Shown: piece by piece, positions 32,169 through 44,026 of the stretch
Numbering within the stretch: position 1 is the first letter of the stretch
How the letters are laid out: each line of letters opens with the position of its first letter
DNA from: Pseudomonadota bacterium
GTDB lineage: Bacteria; Desulfobacterota; Desulfobulbia; Desulfobulbales; Desulfocapsaceae
Direction of reading: 5' to 3'
Assembly (NCBI GenBank): GCA_018821785.1
Contig: JAHJLI010000261.1
Location: 1 to 47,392 of the forward strand
DNA length: 47,392 nt
Position numbers and translations under genes: made by a program
The notes under the pieces: generated by a model
Seen by the model: the letters and a program-made list of their open reading frames with translations, nothing else
Database searches by the model: none
Told to the model about the DNA's origin: nothing

Positions 32169-33058
32169 TGGTGCACCCTCTGGTTCTGTTTTTCTTCGGC
32201 GACAAAGCTGGCGATATATTGGCCATATTGATTCTTGAGCATATCTGCAGCAAGGCGTTCCAGCTGATGTACATCAATGTATCCCAACTCGTAGGCAATT
32301 TCTTCGATACAGGCGATTTTCAAGCCCTGTCGTTCCTGCACTGCCTGAACATAGCTTGAGGCCTGCTGCAGGGATTCGTGGGTTCCGGTATCGAGCCAGC
32401 AAAAACCCCGTCCGAGTGGCTCTACCCGCAGTTTGCCGCTTCGTAGATAGGCGTTGTTAATGTCGGTAATTTCCAACTCGCCCCTGGTGGAAGGCTTAAC
32501 CTCTTCAGCAATGGCGATGACATCGTTGTCATAAAAATAAAGACCAGGGACCGCATATTTTGATTTTGGCTTGGCCGGTTTCTCTTCAATACCGATTACC
32601 TGGCAGTTATGGTCGAATTCGACGACGCCGTAACGTTCAGGATCCTTAACCAGATAACCGAAAATAAGACCTCCGTGGGCAAGCTCGGCGCTTTCCCTGA
32701 GGATTTTAGAAAATCCCTGACCAAAAAAGATGTTGTCACCCAGGATCAGTGAAACCGTATCTTTGCCGATAAACTCTTTGCCGATAAGAAAGGCCTGGGC
32801 CAGTCCCTCGGGGCGGGGCTGCACCGAATAGCTGATCGAAAGGCCAAGATGTCCGCCGTCGCCGAAAAGTTCGCGAAAGCCGGGGAGGTCGTGGGGGGTC
32901 GAAATAATCAGGATCTCCCGTATTCCGGCTAGCATGAGCACCGACAGGGGGTAATAGATCATTGGTTTGTCGTAGACCGGCAGCATCTGTTTGCTGACGA
33001 CCTTGGTGAGTGGGTAAAGCCTGGTGCCGGAACCGCCGGCGAGGATAATGCCTTTCAT
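32165..33058 (-). CDS. rfbA: Glucose-1-phosphate thymidylyltransferase
   Basis: The 297-residue product makes dTDP-glucose. The start [18 protein letters not shown] with [17 protein letters not shown] is the nucleotidyltransferase signature; LGDNIFFG holds the metal-binding Asp, and EEKPAKPKS and [10 protein letters not shown] follow. Length is normal. It is cotranscribed and translationally coupled with rfbD. Confidence 0.97.
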   Translation of the reverse strand: MKGIILAGGSGTRLYPLTKVVSKQMLPVYDKPMIYYPLSVLMLAGIREILIISTPHDLPGFRELFGDGGHLGLSISYSVQPRPEGLAQAFLIGKEFIGKDTVSLILGDNIFFGQGFSKILRESAELAHGGLIFGYLVKDPERYGVVEFDHNCQVIGIEEKPAKPKSKYAVPGLYFYDNDVIAIAEEVKPSTRGELEITDINNAYLRSGKLRVEPLGRGFCWLDTGTHESLQQASSYVQAVQERQGLKIACIEEIAYELGYIDVHQLERLAADMLKNQYGQYIASFVAEEKQNQRVHQ

Positions 33059-33202
33059 GAGATAGTATTCAAAGGGGTTAGAGGCAACGATTTTACCTTG
33101 ATTAAACAGGTTGGTTCTTGCTGTCGGAATGAATTTCCTTTACAATCTGCCGCCGAAGAGGTGATCAATATAACGAAGCCCCACCAAAAAGGAAAACAAA
33201 AA

Positions 33203-34561
33203 ATGGTTGCAACCATTCTCCCCGCGTTTAAGGCCTATGATATAAGAGGGAAAGTTCCGGATGAGCTGAATCCGGAACTGGCGGCAAATATTGGTCGCGC
33301 CTTTGCATCTGTCTACTCCCTGAAAAAAGTGGTTGTAGGGAGAGATATCCGCCTCAGCAGCTTGGCTCTCGTACAGGCCCTGACTTCAGGTCTTATGGAG
33401 ATGGGAGTTGACGTTCTCGACCTGGGGCTCTGTGGTACCGAGGAAATCTATCATGCCGCTTTCAGCATGGAATCGGCCGGTGTCGATGGTGGCGTTGTGG
33501 TGACCGCAAGCCATAATCCAGCTGATTATAACGGCATGAAGTTTGTGGTGAAAGGGGCGCGTCCAGTGACCGGCGAGTACGGTCTGCAGGAAATGGCAAG
33601 GCTGATAACCGGCGATCGGCTGCAAGCTCCTGCAGCAATATCTGGAAATCTGAGTGTTCTGCATAATAAGGAAGAATATATTCGGCATTTGCTTGGCTAT
33701 ATCCAAGTGGGAAAACTGCAACCCTTGAAGATTGTCGTCAACAGCGGCAATGGGTGCGCTGGAACGATCATAGACCTTCTGGAGGGGCATCTGCCCTTTC
33801 AATTTGTTAAGGTGCATCACCTACCCGACGGCAGTTTCCCGCACGGGGTGCCGAATCCGTTGTTGCCGGAAAAGAGGGCCGAGACTACCCGGGCCGTCCT
33901 GGACACCGGCGCGGATATGGGGGTTGCCTGGGATGGAGATTTCGACCGCTGTTTCTTCTGGGATGAAAAGGGCAATTTCATCGAGGGATACTATATCGTT
34001 GGTTTGCTTGCTCGGGAGATGCTGAAGAAAACACCGGGTGCAAAAATTCTCTTTGATCCGCGTTTAACCTGGAACACCCTCGAGCAGGTGCGAGAGGCAG
34101 GGGGAGTGCCAATAATGACCAGAACCGGCCATGCCTTTATCAAAGAGCGAATGCGCCTGGAAGACGCAGCGTATGGCGGAGAGATGTCCGCCCATCACTA
34201 CTTCCGCGACTTCGGTTACTGTGATTCGGGGATGATTCCCTGGTTGTTGGTGGCCGCATTGCTCAGCCGCGAGGGCATGAAATTGTCAGACCTGGTAACT
34301 GACCGGATGGCAGCTTTTCCTGTTTCCGGTGAAATCAATAGCCGGGTCGCTGATCCGGATGCGATAATAGCCCGGATCGAAGAAAAATACCGGGACGGGC
34401 AAAAGGACTATACCGACGGGCTGTCTGTTGCCTATGATCAGTACCGTTTTAATATCCGCAAATCAAATACCGAGCGGCTCCTTCGCCTGAATGTTGAGAG
34501 CAGGGGCGATGCGCCGCTGATGATGGAAAAAACCGAGGAATTGCTAGCTCTTATTCGTTAA
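33203..34561 (+). CDS. manB: Phosphomannomutase/phosphoglucomutase
   Basis: The product has 452 residues from ATG 33203, preferred over the upstream in-frame start at 33098 because AGGAAA lies nine bases before it and the protein then begins in the family-typical way (FKAYDIRGKVP). The phosphoserine loop is TASHNPADYNGMK, the metal-binding loop DGDFDR, the sugar-binding loop GGEMSAHHYF, and the C-terminal phosphate loop carries RKSNTERLLRLN. It interconverts mannose-6-P and mannose-1-P. It is followed by manC, which uses its product. Confidence 0.93.
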   Translation: MVATILPAFKAYDIRGKVPDELNPELAANIGRAFASVYSLKKVVVGRDIRLSSLALVQALTSGLMEMGVDVLDLGLCGTEEIYHAAFSMESAGVDGGVVVTASHNPADYNGMKFVVKGARPVTGEYGLQEMARLITGDRLQAPAAISGNLSVLHNKEEYIRHLLGYIQVGKLQPLKIVVNSGNGCAGTIIDLLEGHLPFQFVKVHHLPDGSFPHGVPNPLLPEKRAETTRAVLDTGADMGVAWDGDFDRCFFWDEKGNFIEGYYIVGLLAREMLKKTPGAKILFDPRLTWNTLEQVREAGGVPIMTRTGHAFIKERMRLEDAAYGGEMSAHHYFRDFGYCDSGMIPWLLVAALLSREGMKLSDLVTDRMAAFPVSGEINSRVADPDAIIARIEEKYRDGQKDYTDGLSVAYDQYRFNIRKSNTERLLRLNVESRGDAPLMMEKTEELLALIR

Positions 34562-34633
34562 AAGTTGCCAGTAGGGTGGACAGATTATCAAGTGTAATAG
34601 CATTATTGGTGCATAAATAACAAAGGAGAAGAA

Positions 34634-36046
34634 GTGGCAAAAATACAACCGATTATTTTGGCTGGTGGTACCGGTTCAAGGCTTTGGCCCTTATCTCGGG
34701 AGCTGTATCCTAAACAATTGCTGCGACTGACCAACCATACCTCTCTATTGCAGACTACTCTTGTGCGGGTTGCGCAGCTGCCTGATGTATTGCCGCCAGT
34801 CATTGTTGTCGGAGAGGTACACCGTTTTATTACTTTGACGCAGATTGAGGAACTGGGCAGTTTTCCCAACTATGCCATCCTCCTTGAGCCTATGGGGCGC
34901 AATACTGCTCCGGCTATCTGTGCTGCCGCCGAATTCTGCCGCAATCTGGGTGATGATGTCATCCTTCTGGTGTTACCCGCCGACCATGTTGTCCTCCAAC
35001 CTGAGAAATTTGCCGAAGCTGTTCGCCGGGCAACTGTTCTTGCCGAGTCTGGGGCCGTGGTAACCTTTGGGGTCGAGCCGACCGGACCGGAAACCGGTTA
35101 CGGATATATCGAGCAGGGTGAGGGGGTGCAAATCGTCTCTTTCAAGGAAAAACCGGATCAGACGGTTGCCAGGCAGTACGTTGCAGCCGGCAACTACCTA
35201 TGGAACAGCGGGATGTTTGCCTTTTCCATCAAGACGGTTTTGCGGGAGATGGAGGAGTTTGCCCCGGAAATGCTCGCTCGCATGCAGGAGGCGGTGCACA
35301 AGGGTGTCGGTGACGGGCGGTTTTTTCGTCTTGATGCCAAGGCTATGGCCGCATGTCCGAGCGACTCCATCGACTATGTGTTGATGGAAAAAACCGCCAA
35401 TGGCGCTGTTGTTGCTGCAGACCTGGGCTGGAGTGATATTGGTTCCTGGAAGGCCTTGTGGGACGTTCTCGCTAAGGATGAAAGTGGCAATGTGGTGCAA
35501 GGCGATGCGATGCTGACGGATACCAGGAACTGTCTGGTGAAATCAGAAAGTGTGCTGGTGGCGGTAGTAGGGATGGAGGATACCCTGGTGGTGGAAACGG
35601 CCGATGCAATCCTGGTTGCCCCTTTGTCACGATCGCAGGATGTAAAAAAGGTTGTTGCCCGGCTCAAGGCTGGGGCGCGCAAGGAGTTCAGTCTGCATAC
35701 CACTGTTTTTCGGCCGTGGGGAAGCTATACGGTGCTGGAGGAACTGCCGCGATTTCAAATCAAGCGGATAACGGTTAATCCCGGGGCCAAGCTGTCTTTG
35801 CAGATGCATCACCATCGGCACGAGCATTGGGTGATCGTATCCGGGACGGCGAAGGTGACGAACGGCGATGAAGAAATCCTGCTCTATGAAAATCAGTCAA
35901 CGTACATTCCTGCTGGGACCATGCACAGGCTGGAGAATCCGGGAGTAATCCCGCTTGAGCTGATTGAGGTGCAGATTGGAAGTTATCTCGGCGAAGACGA
36001 TATCGTGCGGTTCGAGGATGTTTATGGACGGCAGGATGAGGGCTGA
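34634..36046 (+). CDS. manC: Mannose-1-phosphate guanylyltransferase / mannose-6-phosphate isomerase
   Basis: This 470-residue bifunctional enzyme has an N-terminal pyrophosphorylase domain (ILAGGTGSRLWPLSRELYPK, LLPADHV, SFKEKPD) and a C-terminal type II phosphomannose isomerase cupin (FRPWGSYTVLEE, MHHHRHEHWVIVSGTAKV, ENQSTYIPAGTMHRLENPG). The start is GTG at 34634, with AGGAGA five bases upstream. It makes GDP-mannose. It lies 72 bases after manB. Confidence 0.96.
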   Translation: MAKIQPIILAGGTGSRLWPLSRELYPKQLLRLTNHTSLLQTTLVRVAQLPDVLPPVIVVGEVHRFITLTQIEELGSFPNYAILLEPMGRNTAPAICAAAEFCRNLGDDVILLVLPADHVVLQPEKFAEAVRRATVLAESGAVVTFGVEPTGPETGYGYIEQGEGVQIVSFKEKPDQTVARQYVAAGNYLWNSGMFAFSIKTVLREMEEFAPEMLARMQEAVHKGVGDGRFFRLDAKAMAACPSDSIDYVLMEKTANGAVVAADLGWSDIGSWKALWDVLAKDESGNVVQGDAMLTDTRNCLVKSESVLVAVVGMEDTLVVETADAILVAPLSRSQDVKKVVARLKAGARKEFSLHTTVFRPWGSYTVLEELPRFQIKRITVNPGAKLSLQMHHHRHEHWVIVSGTAKVTNGDEEILLYENQSTYIPAGTMHRLENPGVIPLELIEVQIGSYLGEDDIVRFEDVYGRQDEG

Positions 36047-36072
36047 AGGAAACCTTCGAAATTGGAGCTATT

Positions 36073-36449
36073 TTACTCTGCTGCTTCAAGATTCTGTTGA
36101 GCCAGTTCCATTTTTCTTTTACGAAAAGCCTCGACATATTTGGCAAACACTCGCCTGCCGTTTTTGGTAATCTTCAAAAAGGTGATTCCGGAGACAAAGC
36201 GGCCGTTGCAGGGAGCAGCATGGGTTGTTTGACCCTCAAGGTCGATGAGGTCATCCTCCAAGCCAACAGTTAACAGCAGGTGGGTGTTGGCCTTCAGGGG
36301 GTAGATTGTTTCCAGCTTGAGGCCGTCGATACTGACGTCGATGGTTCGGCCCATCGAATACATCCCGGTTTTGCCATCCTCATCCAAGACGATATAGTCA
36401 AGAAGATGCAAGGCATCGTAACGGATAAATTTTCTGTGCTCTCGTTGTT

Positions 36450-36453
<4 letters not shown>
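36073..36453 (-). CDS. PilZ-domain protein
   Basis: This 126-residue single-domain protein has a canonical c-di-GMP site: RKFIR (RxxxR) near residue 7 and DVSIDG (D/NxSxxG) around residue 39. The C-terminus is a basic/acidic helix. It overlaps the end of mtnA by four bases and is therefore probably cotranscribed with it. It is a different sequence from the PilZ protein at 30882-31259. Confidence 0.88.
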
Positions 36454-37652
<1,199 letters not shown>

Positions 37653-37856
37653 ACATCTTTCCCGAATAATTGTAAACCTCGGCTAGTCTGGAAAAATTGC
37701 CATTGTCTGGACATTGTTCAACGGAGTGCTGTTTTCGACAAAAATGTAAGAAAAATTGGATGAAACGACAAAATTGTAACATATGATGATGTTGCAATAT
37801 TCGTGTTATGAAGGAATATCGTAATTAATCAGGTTGTTATGTGGAAACGTTGGTTT

Positions 37857-37872
37857 TGGCACGACGGTTGTA
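37857..37872 (+). promoter_or_regulatory. Probable sigma-54 promoter of amtB, in the 346-base gap before it
   Basis: TGGCACGACGGTTGTA matches the -24/-12 consensus (TGGCACG-N4-TTGC) except T for C at the -12 GC. It lies 127 bases before the amtB start. The 346-base gap (37653-37998) holds nothing else I can name. A sigma-54 promoter on an ammonium-transporter operon fits nitrogen control by NtrC, but I found no clear NtrC site. Confidence 0.65.
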
Positions 37873-37998
37873 ATAGACGAGTACTGGAGTGGTAATCAGA
37901 GGTCGTTTATTACAATAATGTTGTCATGGGTAATTCCCTTCTTTCTTGAATTTTGATCGGGCCGGCAGACAACAGCAACTTGCAGAGAGGAGAAAAAG

Positions 37999-39219
37999 AT
38001 GAATAAGGCAGATACCGCATTTGTCCTGGCTTCGGCCGGGTTGGTGCTGTTGATGACTCCGGGGTTGGCGCTGTTTTATGGCGGTATGGTCAGAAAAAAA
38101 AATGTGCTCGGCACCATACTGCAGAGTCTGATTCTCATTTCCCTGATTTCAATAGAATGGGTATATCTTGGCTATTCCATGTCCTTTGGTCCCGATGTCG
38201 GTGGCGTTATAGGTGACCTGTCGTGGTTTGCCTTGGCTGGTGTGAGCAATGCACCAAGCCCAGATTATGCCAAGACCGTTCCACAGACGGTTTTCATGAT
38301 TTATCAATGCATGTTTGCAATCATTACCCCGGCCCTTATTACCGGAGCCTTCGCCGAGCGTGTTCGATTTGTGCCTTTTCTGGTATTTTCGTTCTGTTGG
38401 GCGATCTTCGTCTATAACCCGGTGTGCCACTGGGTATGGGGGAAAGGAGGGTGGCTGGGAAACATCGGCGTGCTTGATTTTGCCGGCGGGTTAGTGGTCC
38501 ATGCGACTTGTGGAGCAGCTGCATTGGCCGGGGTTTTGGTCCTGGGTCCACGCAAAGGTTTCGGCAGGACCAGTTTCATGCCGCATAATTTACCGATGAC
38601 CATGCTTGGTACCGGTTTGCTGTGGTTTGGCTGGTTCGGCTTTAATGGTGGTTCGGCCTTGGCCGCTGATGAAGTTGCTGCTACTGCTTTTGTCGCAACG
38701 CATCTGGGTGGAATGGCGGGGATGTTGATGTGGGTGGTAATGGAGTGGGTTACCCGGAAAAATGCGACGACTCTTGGTGCCGCATCAGGGGCGATCGCCG
38801 GTCTGGCAACCATTACCCCTACTGCCGGTTTTGTCGGGCCCAACTCTGCGATACTCATTGGCTGTCTAGCCGGTGTGGTTTGTTTTCTCGCAGTCAATGC
38901 CAAGTCGAGATTTGGCCTTGATGATTCCCTGGATGTGGTAGGTATTCATGGCGTTGGCGGCATTGTCGGCACCCTCTGCCTTGGGCTTTTTGCCTCGACC
39001 TCAGTTAACCCCGGCGGGGTAAACGGACTGCTGTTCGGAAACCCGGCACAACTTGGCATCCAGTTGCTTGGGGTTGTTGTGGTGGTGGTTTATGCCTTTT
39101 CGCTGAGCTGGATCCTTTTTAAGGTAATACACAGCCTTTTGGGAATGCGCCTGGCCGACGATGCGGAGGTTCAAGGCCTGGATTCGGCAGAGCATTCAGA
39201 AACTGCATATAACAATTAG
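37999..39219 (+). CDS. amtB: Ammonium transporter
   Basis: The product has 406 residues and about eleven membrane helices. The twin histidines lining the pore are present: H168 in VVHATCGAAAL and H317 in GIHGVGGIVGT. Family motifs ADTAFVLASAGLVLLMTPGLALFYGG, TGLLWFGWFGFNGGSA and PRKGFG are intact. GAGAGGAG precedes the ATG. It is the first gene of the nitrogen block, and its partner PII protein is encoded next. Confidence 0.97.
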   Translation: MNKADTAFVLASAGLVLLMTPGLALFYGGMVRKKNVLGTILQSLILISLISIEWVYLGYSMSFGPDVGGVIGDLSWFALAGVSNAPSPDYAKTVPQTVFMIYQCMFAIITPALITGAFAERVRFVPFLVFSFCWAIFVYNPVCHWVWGKGGWLGNIGVLDFAGGLVVHATCGAAALAGVLVLGPRKGFGRTSFMPHNLPMTMLGTGLLWFGWFGFNGGSALAADEVAATAFVATHLGGMAGMLMWVVMEWVTRKNATTLGAASGAIAGLATITPTAGFVGPNSAILIGCLAGVVCFLAVNAKSRFGLDDSLDVVGIHGVGGIVGTLCLGLFASTSVNPGGVNGLLFGNPAQLGIQLLGVVVVVVYAFSLSWILFKVIHSLLGMRLADDAEVQGLDSAEHSETAYNN

Positions 39220-39434
39220 TACCTTTGGCATTCGTTTCTTGGTTTTTATACGAATTTCCAAGATATTTTCATTTTGATTCCGAAGTGGCGCTTGCTGGTA
39301 GGCGGAACTTGATATAAGGTAATATCCTGCGGAAAAAATGAGTGGTTAATTGGTGTAGGGCGTGCCTGGATATTTGACAGGCGGGCCTATTTTTAAGGTC
39401 AAGAAACGACCGGCTGTTTGACCGAAAGACATAA

Positions 39435-39797
<363 letters not shown>

Positions 39798-39800
39798 TAA

Positions 39801-42377
39801 ATGATTGCCGCGTTTCGTGCACAGCGAAAAGCCCTTGAGGAAATCTGGGCCAAGGCGAGAAGCGGTGACGAAGAACTTCGCAGTCACAGTCTGGCGGTTG
39901 ATGAGTATATCATAAACTGTTTTCAGCAGGCGGATATCAAAGATTGCGGGCAGGATGTGGCTCTTGTTGCGCTGGGTGGCTATGGCCGACGGGAGCTGTT
40001 CCCCTTTTCCGACATCGACCTGATGATTCTCTATCGCCTGGAAATAACAGACCGGATAGAGCGCATAACCGACGCCATTCTCTACCCGCTGTGGGATACC
40101 GGTCTTGAGATCGGCCATGGTGTACGTACCGTTCCTGAGTCTTTGGTTCAGGCAGGGAAAGACTATTTTTTTCTAGTGGCTCTTCTTGATGCCAGATTGA
40201 TCCACGGCTCGACCAAACTCTACAATGAACTTCTCGAAGCGTATCGCCTGCGGTTTGTCGAGGGGCAGCGGGAGGATTTTGTCGAAAAGATGAAGGGTCA
40301 TCGCCAGAGTCGTCGAGAGCGTTACGGCAGTCACAGCTACCTTCTTGAGCCCCATATAAAGGAGGGTCGGGGAGGCATGCGTGACATCCAGGCGATGATG
40401 TGGACGGCCAGGATGGTGTTCGGACTGCACGGATTGGAAGGCATTGAGGAAGCAGGATTGCTGGTTGAGGACGAGAAGCGGGAATTTCTGGCTGCCAGAG
40501 ACATGGTGGTCAGATTGAGGGCATTTATGCATTTTTTCAGTAAACGTAAAAATGACCAGCTTTATTTCGAGCAACAGGGCGATGTGGCCGGAGCCTTCGG
40601 CTATAAAACTCGGGATGGTATGCTCGGTGTTGAGCATTTCATGCGTGATGTGTATGGCGCCCTGCAAAAAATCAGTGTGATAACCGACCTGTTCTTTGAT
40701 CATGTCGACGAGGTTCTAGGTTTGGCCGGCAGGGGGGGATTAGTCGCCGATAAGGTTGTCGAGGTGGGGATTGAGGTGAAAATGGAGCGGGTACATTTAA
40801 CTGCGCCGAGATCCATGCTTCTAGCGAAGCCGCAAACACTCATCAGGGTGTTTCTCGCCATGGCCCGGACAGGCTTGCCTCTACACCACAGAACTCGCAA
40901 GGTTATGGCCGGATCAGTCAATCTTATTAGTGAGAAGGTGCGCACCTCGCCCAGGTTGTCAAAAACCTTTTTTGCCATTCTTCTTGAAGCCAAGGATATT
41001 TCCCTGGTTCTCGAAACGATGCTCGAGACCGGCGTGCTGACCGCCTGCATTCCTGAATTTGCAAAGATTTCGACACTTGCACAGTATGATTTGTACCATA
41101 TCTATACAGTCGATCGTCACTCCTTACAGGCAGTGGTGGAGGTGCAAAAACTGGTTACAGTCTGGACTGTTGTGGCGCAGAATGTCCGGAGTATGAGGGT
41201 GCTCTATTTTGCCGCATTGCTGCATGATATAGGCAAGGGATCCGGACGAGATCATTCTCTTGAAGGTGCCGGCCTGGTGGAGCAGATTGGTTCGCGGTTT
41301 CTGCTTTCGGATCAGGAGCTGGAGGCGTTGGTGTTTCTCGTTCGCTATCATCTCTTTATGCCGGAGAGCGCGCTGCGGCGTGATCTCAACGACGGTGTCT
41401 TTATAAAAAGATGTGCTGAAACCATTGGTGATCTCGATCGCCTCAGTATGCTTTACCTGCTCTCCGTCGCCGATTCGAAGGCTACCGGGCCGTCGGCCTG
41501 GAGTGATTGGAAAGGGAGTCTCCTTGAGGAGATGTACCAGAAGGTCTATCCGTATCTCGATATGGGCCAGCACGGCGTGCATGATGTGACGGCCCATGAA
41601 GAGCAGGGGGTAGAATGGCTGCGCGAACAGGTGCGAATGCTGCTGAAGGGAGAGCGCGACCTTCGCGTTGATATTGGTGTTCTTGGTGCCGACTATATAC
41701 TTTCCTTTTCGCCGGAGGCTGTTGTTAAACATGTGTTGACACAGCGTGACAATTACCAGCTTCTGCGCCAGAGAGCTCTGATTGTCGCCGAGGATGCTGA
41801 AGATGCCTGGCAGCTGCTTATTATGACGGTTGATCGTCCCGGCCTGCTCGCAAAAATCTGCGGAGTGATGGCCTTGAACAGCCTTACCGTGGCAAGGGCA
41901 CAGATCTTTACCTGGGCCGACGGTACGGTTGTTGATGTCATTGATGTCCGTTCGACGGATGGTCTCAGTTTTGCTGAAAAAGATTGGGGACTGCTCAACG
42001 AGCAGCTTGATCTGGCTATCGAGCATCGAATGGGACTCAGCCACCGGCTGTATCGAAAACTGTCGTCCAGCTCCAGTCGGCGGGTCCAGGCGGTTGGGGA
42101 GATCGCCTCGAAGGTGGTTATAGATAATAAAAGTTCAGAAAACTATTCTGTCATTGAGGTCTATGCTCCTGACCTCCCTGGGCAACTCTATCATATTACC
42201 CAGGCTATGGCCGATTTTGGTCTGAATATCCATAAGGCCTACATCGCCACCGAAGTCGAGCAGCTTATTGACGTTTTTTATGTACTTGATTCTCAGGATC
42301 AAAAACTGATTGACGAGGATTTCAGGCAGGAAGTTACGCAGGGCATTCTTCATTCTATTGGCCGAGCAGGCAAATAA
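39801..42377 (+). CDS. glnD: [Protein-PII] uridylyltransferase/uridylyl-removing enzyme
   Basis: The product has 858 residues. The nucleotidyltransferase domain carries G59-G60-YGRRELFPFSDIDL. A GlnD-type PII-UTase domain follows with SYLLEPHIKEGRGGMRDIQ. The HD hydrolase domain has HDIGKG (H475-D476) and DHS. Two C-terminal ACT domains (TVDRPGLLAKICGVMA and APDLPGQLYHITQAMA) sense glutamine. All domains look intact. It modifies the PII protein encoded three bases upstream. Confidence 0.97.
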   Translation: MIAAFRAQRKALEEIWAKARSGDEELRSHSLAVDEYIINCFQQADIKDCGQDVALVALGGYGRRELFPFSDIDLMILYRLEITDRIERITDAILYPLWDTGLEIGHGVRTVPESLVQAGKDYFFLVALLDARLIHGSTKLYNELLEAYRLRFVEGQREDFVEKMKGHRQSRRERYGSHSYLLEPHIKEGRGGMRDIQAMMWTARMVFGLHGLEGIEEAGLLVEDEKREFLAARDMVVRLRAFMHFFSKRKNDQLYFEQQGDVAGAFGYKTRDGMLGVEHFMRDVYGALQKISVITDLFFDHVDEVLGLAGRGGLVADKVVEVGIEVKMERVHLTAPRSMLLAKPQTLIRVFLAMARTGLPLHHRTRKVMAGSVNLISEKVRTSPRLSKTFFAILLEAKDISLVLETMLETGVLTACIPEFAKISTLAQYDLYHIYTVDRHSLQAVVEVQKLVTVWTVVAQNVRSMRVLYFAALLHDIGKGSGRDHSLEGAGLVEQIGSRFLLSDQELEALVFLVRYHLFMPESALRRDLNDGVFIKRCAETIGDLDRLSMLYLLSVADSKATGPSAWSDWKGSLLEEMYQKVYPYLDMGQHGVHDVTAHEEQGVEWLREQVRMLLKGERDLRVDIGVLGADYILSFSPEAVVKHVLTQRDNYQLLRQRALIVAEDAEDAWQLLIMTVDRPGLLAKICGVMALNSLTVARAQIFTWADGTVVDVIDVRSTDGLSFAEKDWGLLNEQLDLAIEHRMGLSHRLYRKLSSSSSRRVQAVGEIASKVVIDNKSSENYSVIEVYAPDLPGQLYHITQAMADFGLNIHKAYIATEVEQLIDVFYVLDSQDQKLIDEDFRQEVTQGILHSIGRAGK

Positions 42378-42399
42378 GTAAAGGAGAGTGTCATTTGCA

Positions 42400-42415
42400 A
42401 GGCGCATGGCTTGTC
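42400..42415 (+). promoter_or_regulatory. Weak sigma-54-like promoter upstream of glnA
   Basis: AGGCGCATGGCTTGTC has GG and the TTGT block at the correct spacing, and shares the TTGT form of the -12 element with the amtB candidate. It lies about 144 bases before the glnA start. The match is partial. Confidence 0.3.
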
Positions 42416-42558
42416 GAAAAAAATGACAAACATGTAATAAAATCTCATTTGTTTATTGCAAAAAACTTCAGAAATGTTATATGAAAGGGAATTGATTTTT
42501 GTTTGCAAGGATGGGCAAAGGGAAAAATACTATTGAATTTACAGAGGAGACCGTAGAA

Positions 42559-43887
42559 ATGACCAGAGAAGAAATTATGCAAATTATCGAGGACGAAAAT
42601 ATTCAATTCTTTCGTCTCCAGTTTGTGGATATCTTCGGATTTATGAAGAATGTTGCCATTCCGAAAAGCCAGATAGAAAAAGCGCTGGACGGAGATATGA
42701 TGTTTGACGGTTCCTCTATCGATGGTTTTGTGCGCATCAATGAATCGGATATGTATCTCAAGCCCGACTATAACACCTTTACTATTCTGCCTTGGCGCAA
42801 TAAGTCAGGTGTCGCAGCGGCGCGTATAATCTGTGATGTCTATAAATCAGACGGAACTCCGTTCGCAGGTTGCCCGCGAGTCAATCTCAAACGGGTTCTG
42901 GCCGAGGCCAAAAAGCTCGGATATACCATGAACGTCGGTACCGAAGCTGAGTTCTTTCTCTTTGAGAAAGACGCGGACGGGCTTCCTACCACCGTAACGA
43001 ACGATGTCGCCGGATATTTCTCCCTTGATCCCGAGGACAAGGGTGGTGATTGCCGCAGGGAAATTATCGAAACCCTTGAGAAGATGGGTTTTGAAATTGA
43101 AGCATCGCATCACGAGGTAGCCGAGGGACAGCATGAGATAAACTTCAAATATGCCGATGCGTTGACTGCTGCCGATAACACCGTGACCTTTAAGTGGGTT
43201 GTTAAATCTATTGCTTCGAAATACAATCTCTACGCAACCTTTATGCCGAAGCCGATTTTCGGTATAAACGGCTCCGGCATGCATACCAACCAGTCACTCT
43301 TTAATCTCGATGGCACCAACGCCTTCTTCGATGAAAATGGTCCATTGAAACTGTCGAAAGTTGCTTATTCCTATATTGCCGGTGTTCTGAAAAACGCCAG
43401 GGCCTTTTCAGCTGTCACCAATCCATTGGTAAACTCCTATAAAAGATTGGTTCCTGGTTATGAGGCACCGGTATATTGTGCCTGGTCTGCCTCCAATCGC
43501 TCTGCTCTTATCCGCATCCCGGCGGCTCGCGGTTTGTCAACGAGGACCGAGGTACGTTGCCCGGATCCGACCTGCAATCCGTATCTCGCCTTTGCCATGA
43601 TGCTCAATTCAGGTCTTGACGGGGTGCAAAACAATCTTACCCCGCCGGCCGAAGTAAAACGGGACATTTTCAAAATGACCGCAGCCGAAATGGGAGAAGT
43701 GGGTATTGCAATTATGCCGGCAAGCCTGAAAGAGGCCGTTGAAGAACTGAAAACCAATGCTATCGCCATTCCAACTCTTGGCGAGCATATCTTCCATAAA
43801 TATATCGAAGCAAAGGAAAAAGAGTGGGATAGATTCCGCATTGCAGTAACCGAATGGGAAATCGATGAGTATTTGAGCGTTTACTAA
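42559..43887 (+). CDS. glnA: Glutamine synthetase type I, alpha-like
   Basis: The product has 442 residues from ATG 42559, chosen because GAGGAG lies nine bases upstream; an in-frame TTG at 42499 would add 20 residues. Signatures are [33 protein letters not shown], the ATP-site region ([17 protein letters not shown]), [19 protein letters not shown] and [21 protein letters not shown]. The length is that of the short GSI-alpha form. Around residue 371 the sequence is KRDIFKM, where the beta form has the adenylylated Tyr (NLYDLP), so Phe replaces it. Regulation is probably by feedback or PII, not adenylylation. Confidence 0.95.
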   Translation: MTREEIMQIIEDENIQFFRLQFVDIFGFMKNVAIPKSQIEKALDGDMMFDGSSIDGFVRINESDMYLKPDYNTFTILPWRNKSGVAAARIICDVYKSDGTPFAGCPRVNLKRVLAEAKKLGYTMNVGTEAEFFLFEKDADGLPTTVTNDVAGYFSLDPEDKGGDCRREIIETLEKMGFEIEASHHEVAEGQHEINFKYADALTAADNTVTFKWVVKSIASKYNLYATFMPKPIFGINGSGMHTNQSLFNLDGTNAFFDENGPLKLSKVAYSYIAGVLKNARAFSAVTNPLVNSYKRLVPGYEAPVYCAWSASNRSALIRIPAARGLSTRTEVRCPDPTCNPYLAFAMMLNSGLDGVQNNLTPPAEVKRDIFKMTAAEMGEVGIAIMPASLKEAVEELKTNAIAIPTLGEHIFHKYIEAKEKEWDRFRIAVTEWEIDEYLSVY

Positions 43888-43915
43888 ACGCCTCCCTGTC
43901 TGTTATCATTCCGTC

Positions 43916-43952
43916 GGCCCGCATTCCTCGTTTGAGGGGTGCGGGCCTTTTT
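43916..43952 (+). terminator. Rho-independent terminator after glnA
   Basis: A GC-rich stem GGCCCGCAT-TCCTC pairs with GAGGGGTGCGGGCC around a GTTT loop and is followed by TTTTT. Confidence 0.9.
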
Positions 43953-44026
43953 CGTTTCCGGGTTTTCCGGCAGAGCTTGCCAATTGCCTTTTTTCTCAGT
44001 AAAGAAGGAGGATCAACCTTGGAAAA

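Noticed and set aside
42400..42415. Reading the glnA upstream element as a confident sigma-54 promoter
   Set aside because: Several consensus positions differ; kept only as a low-confidence feature.
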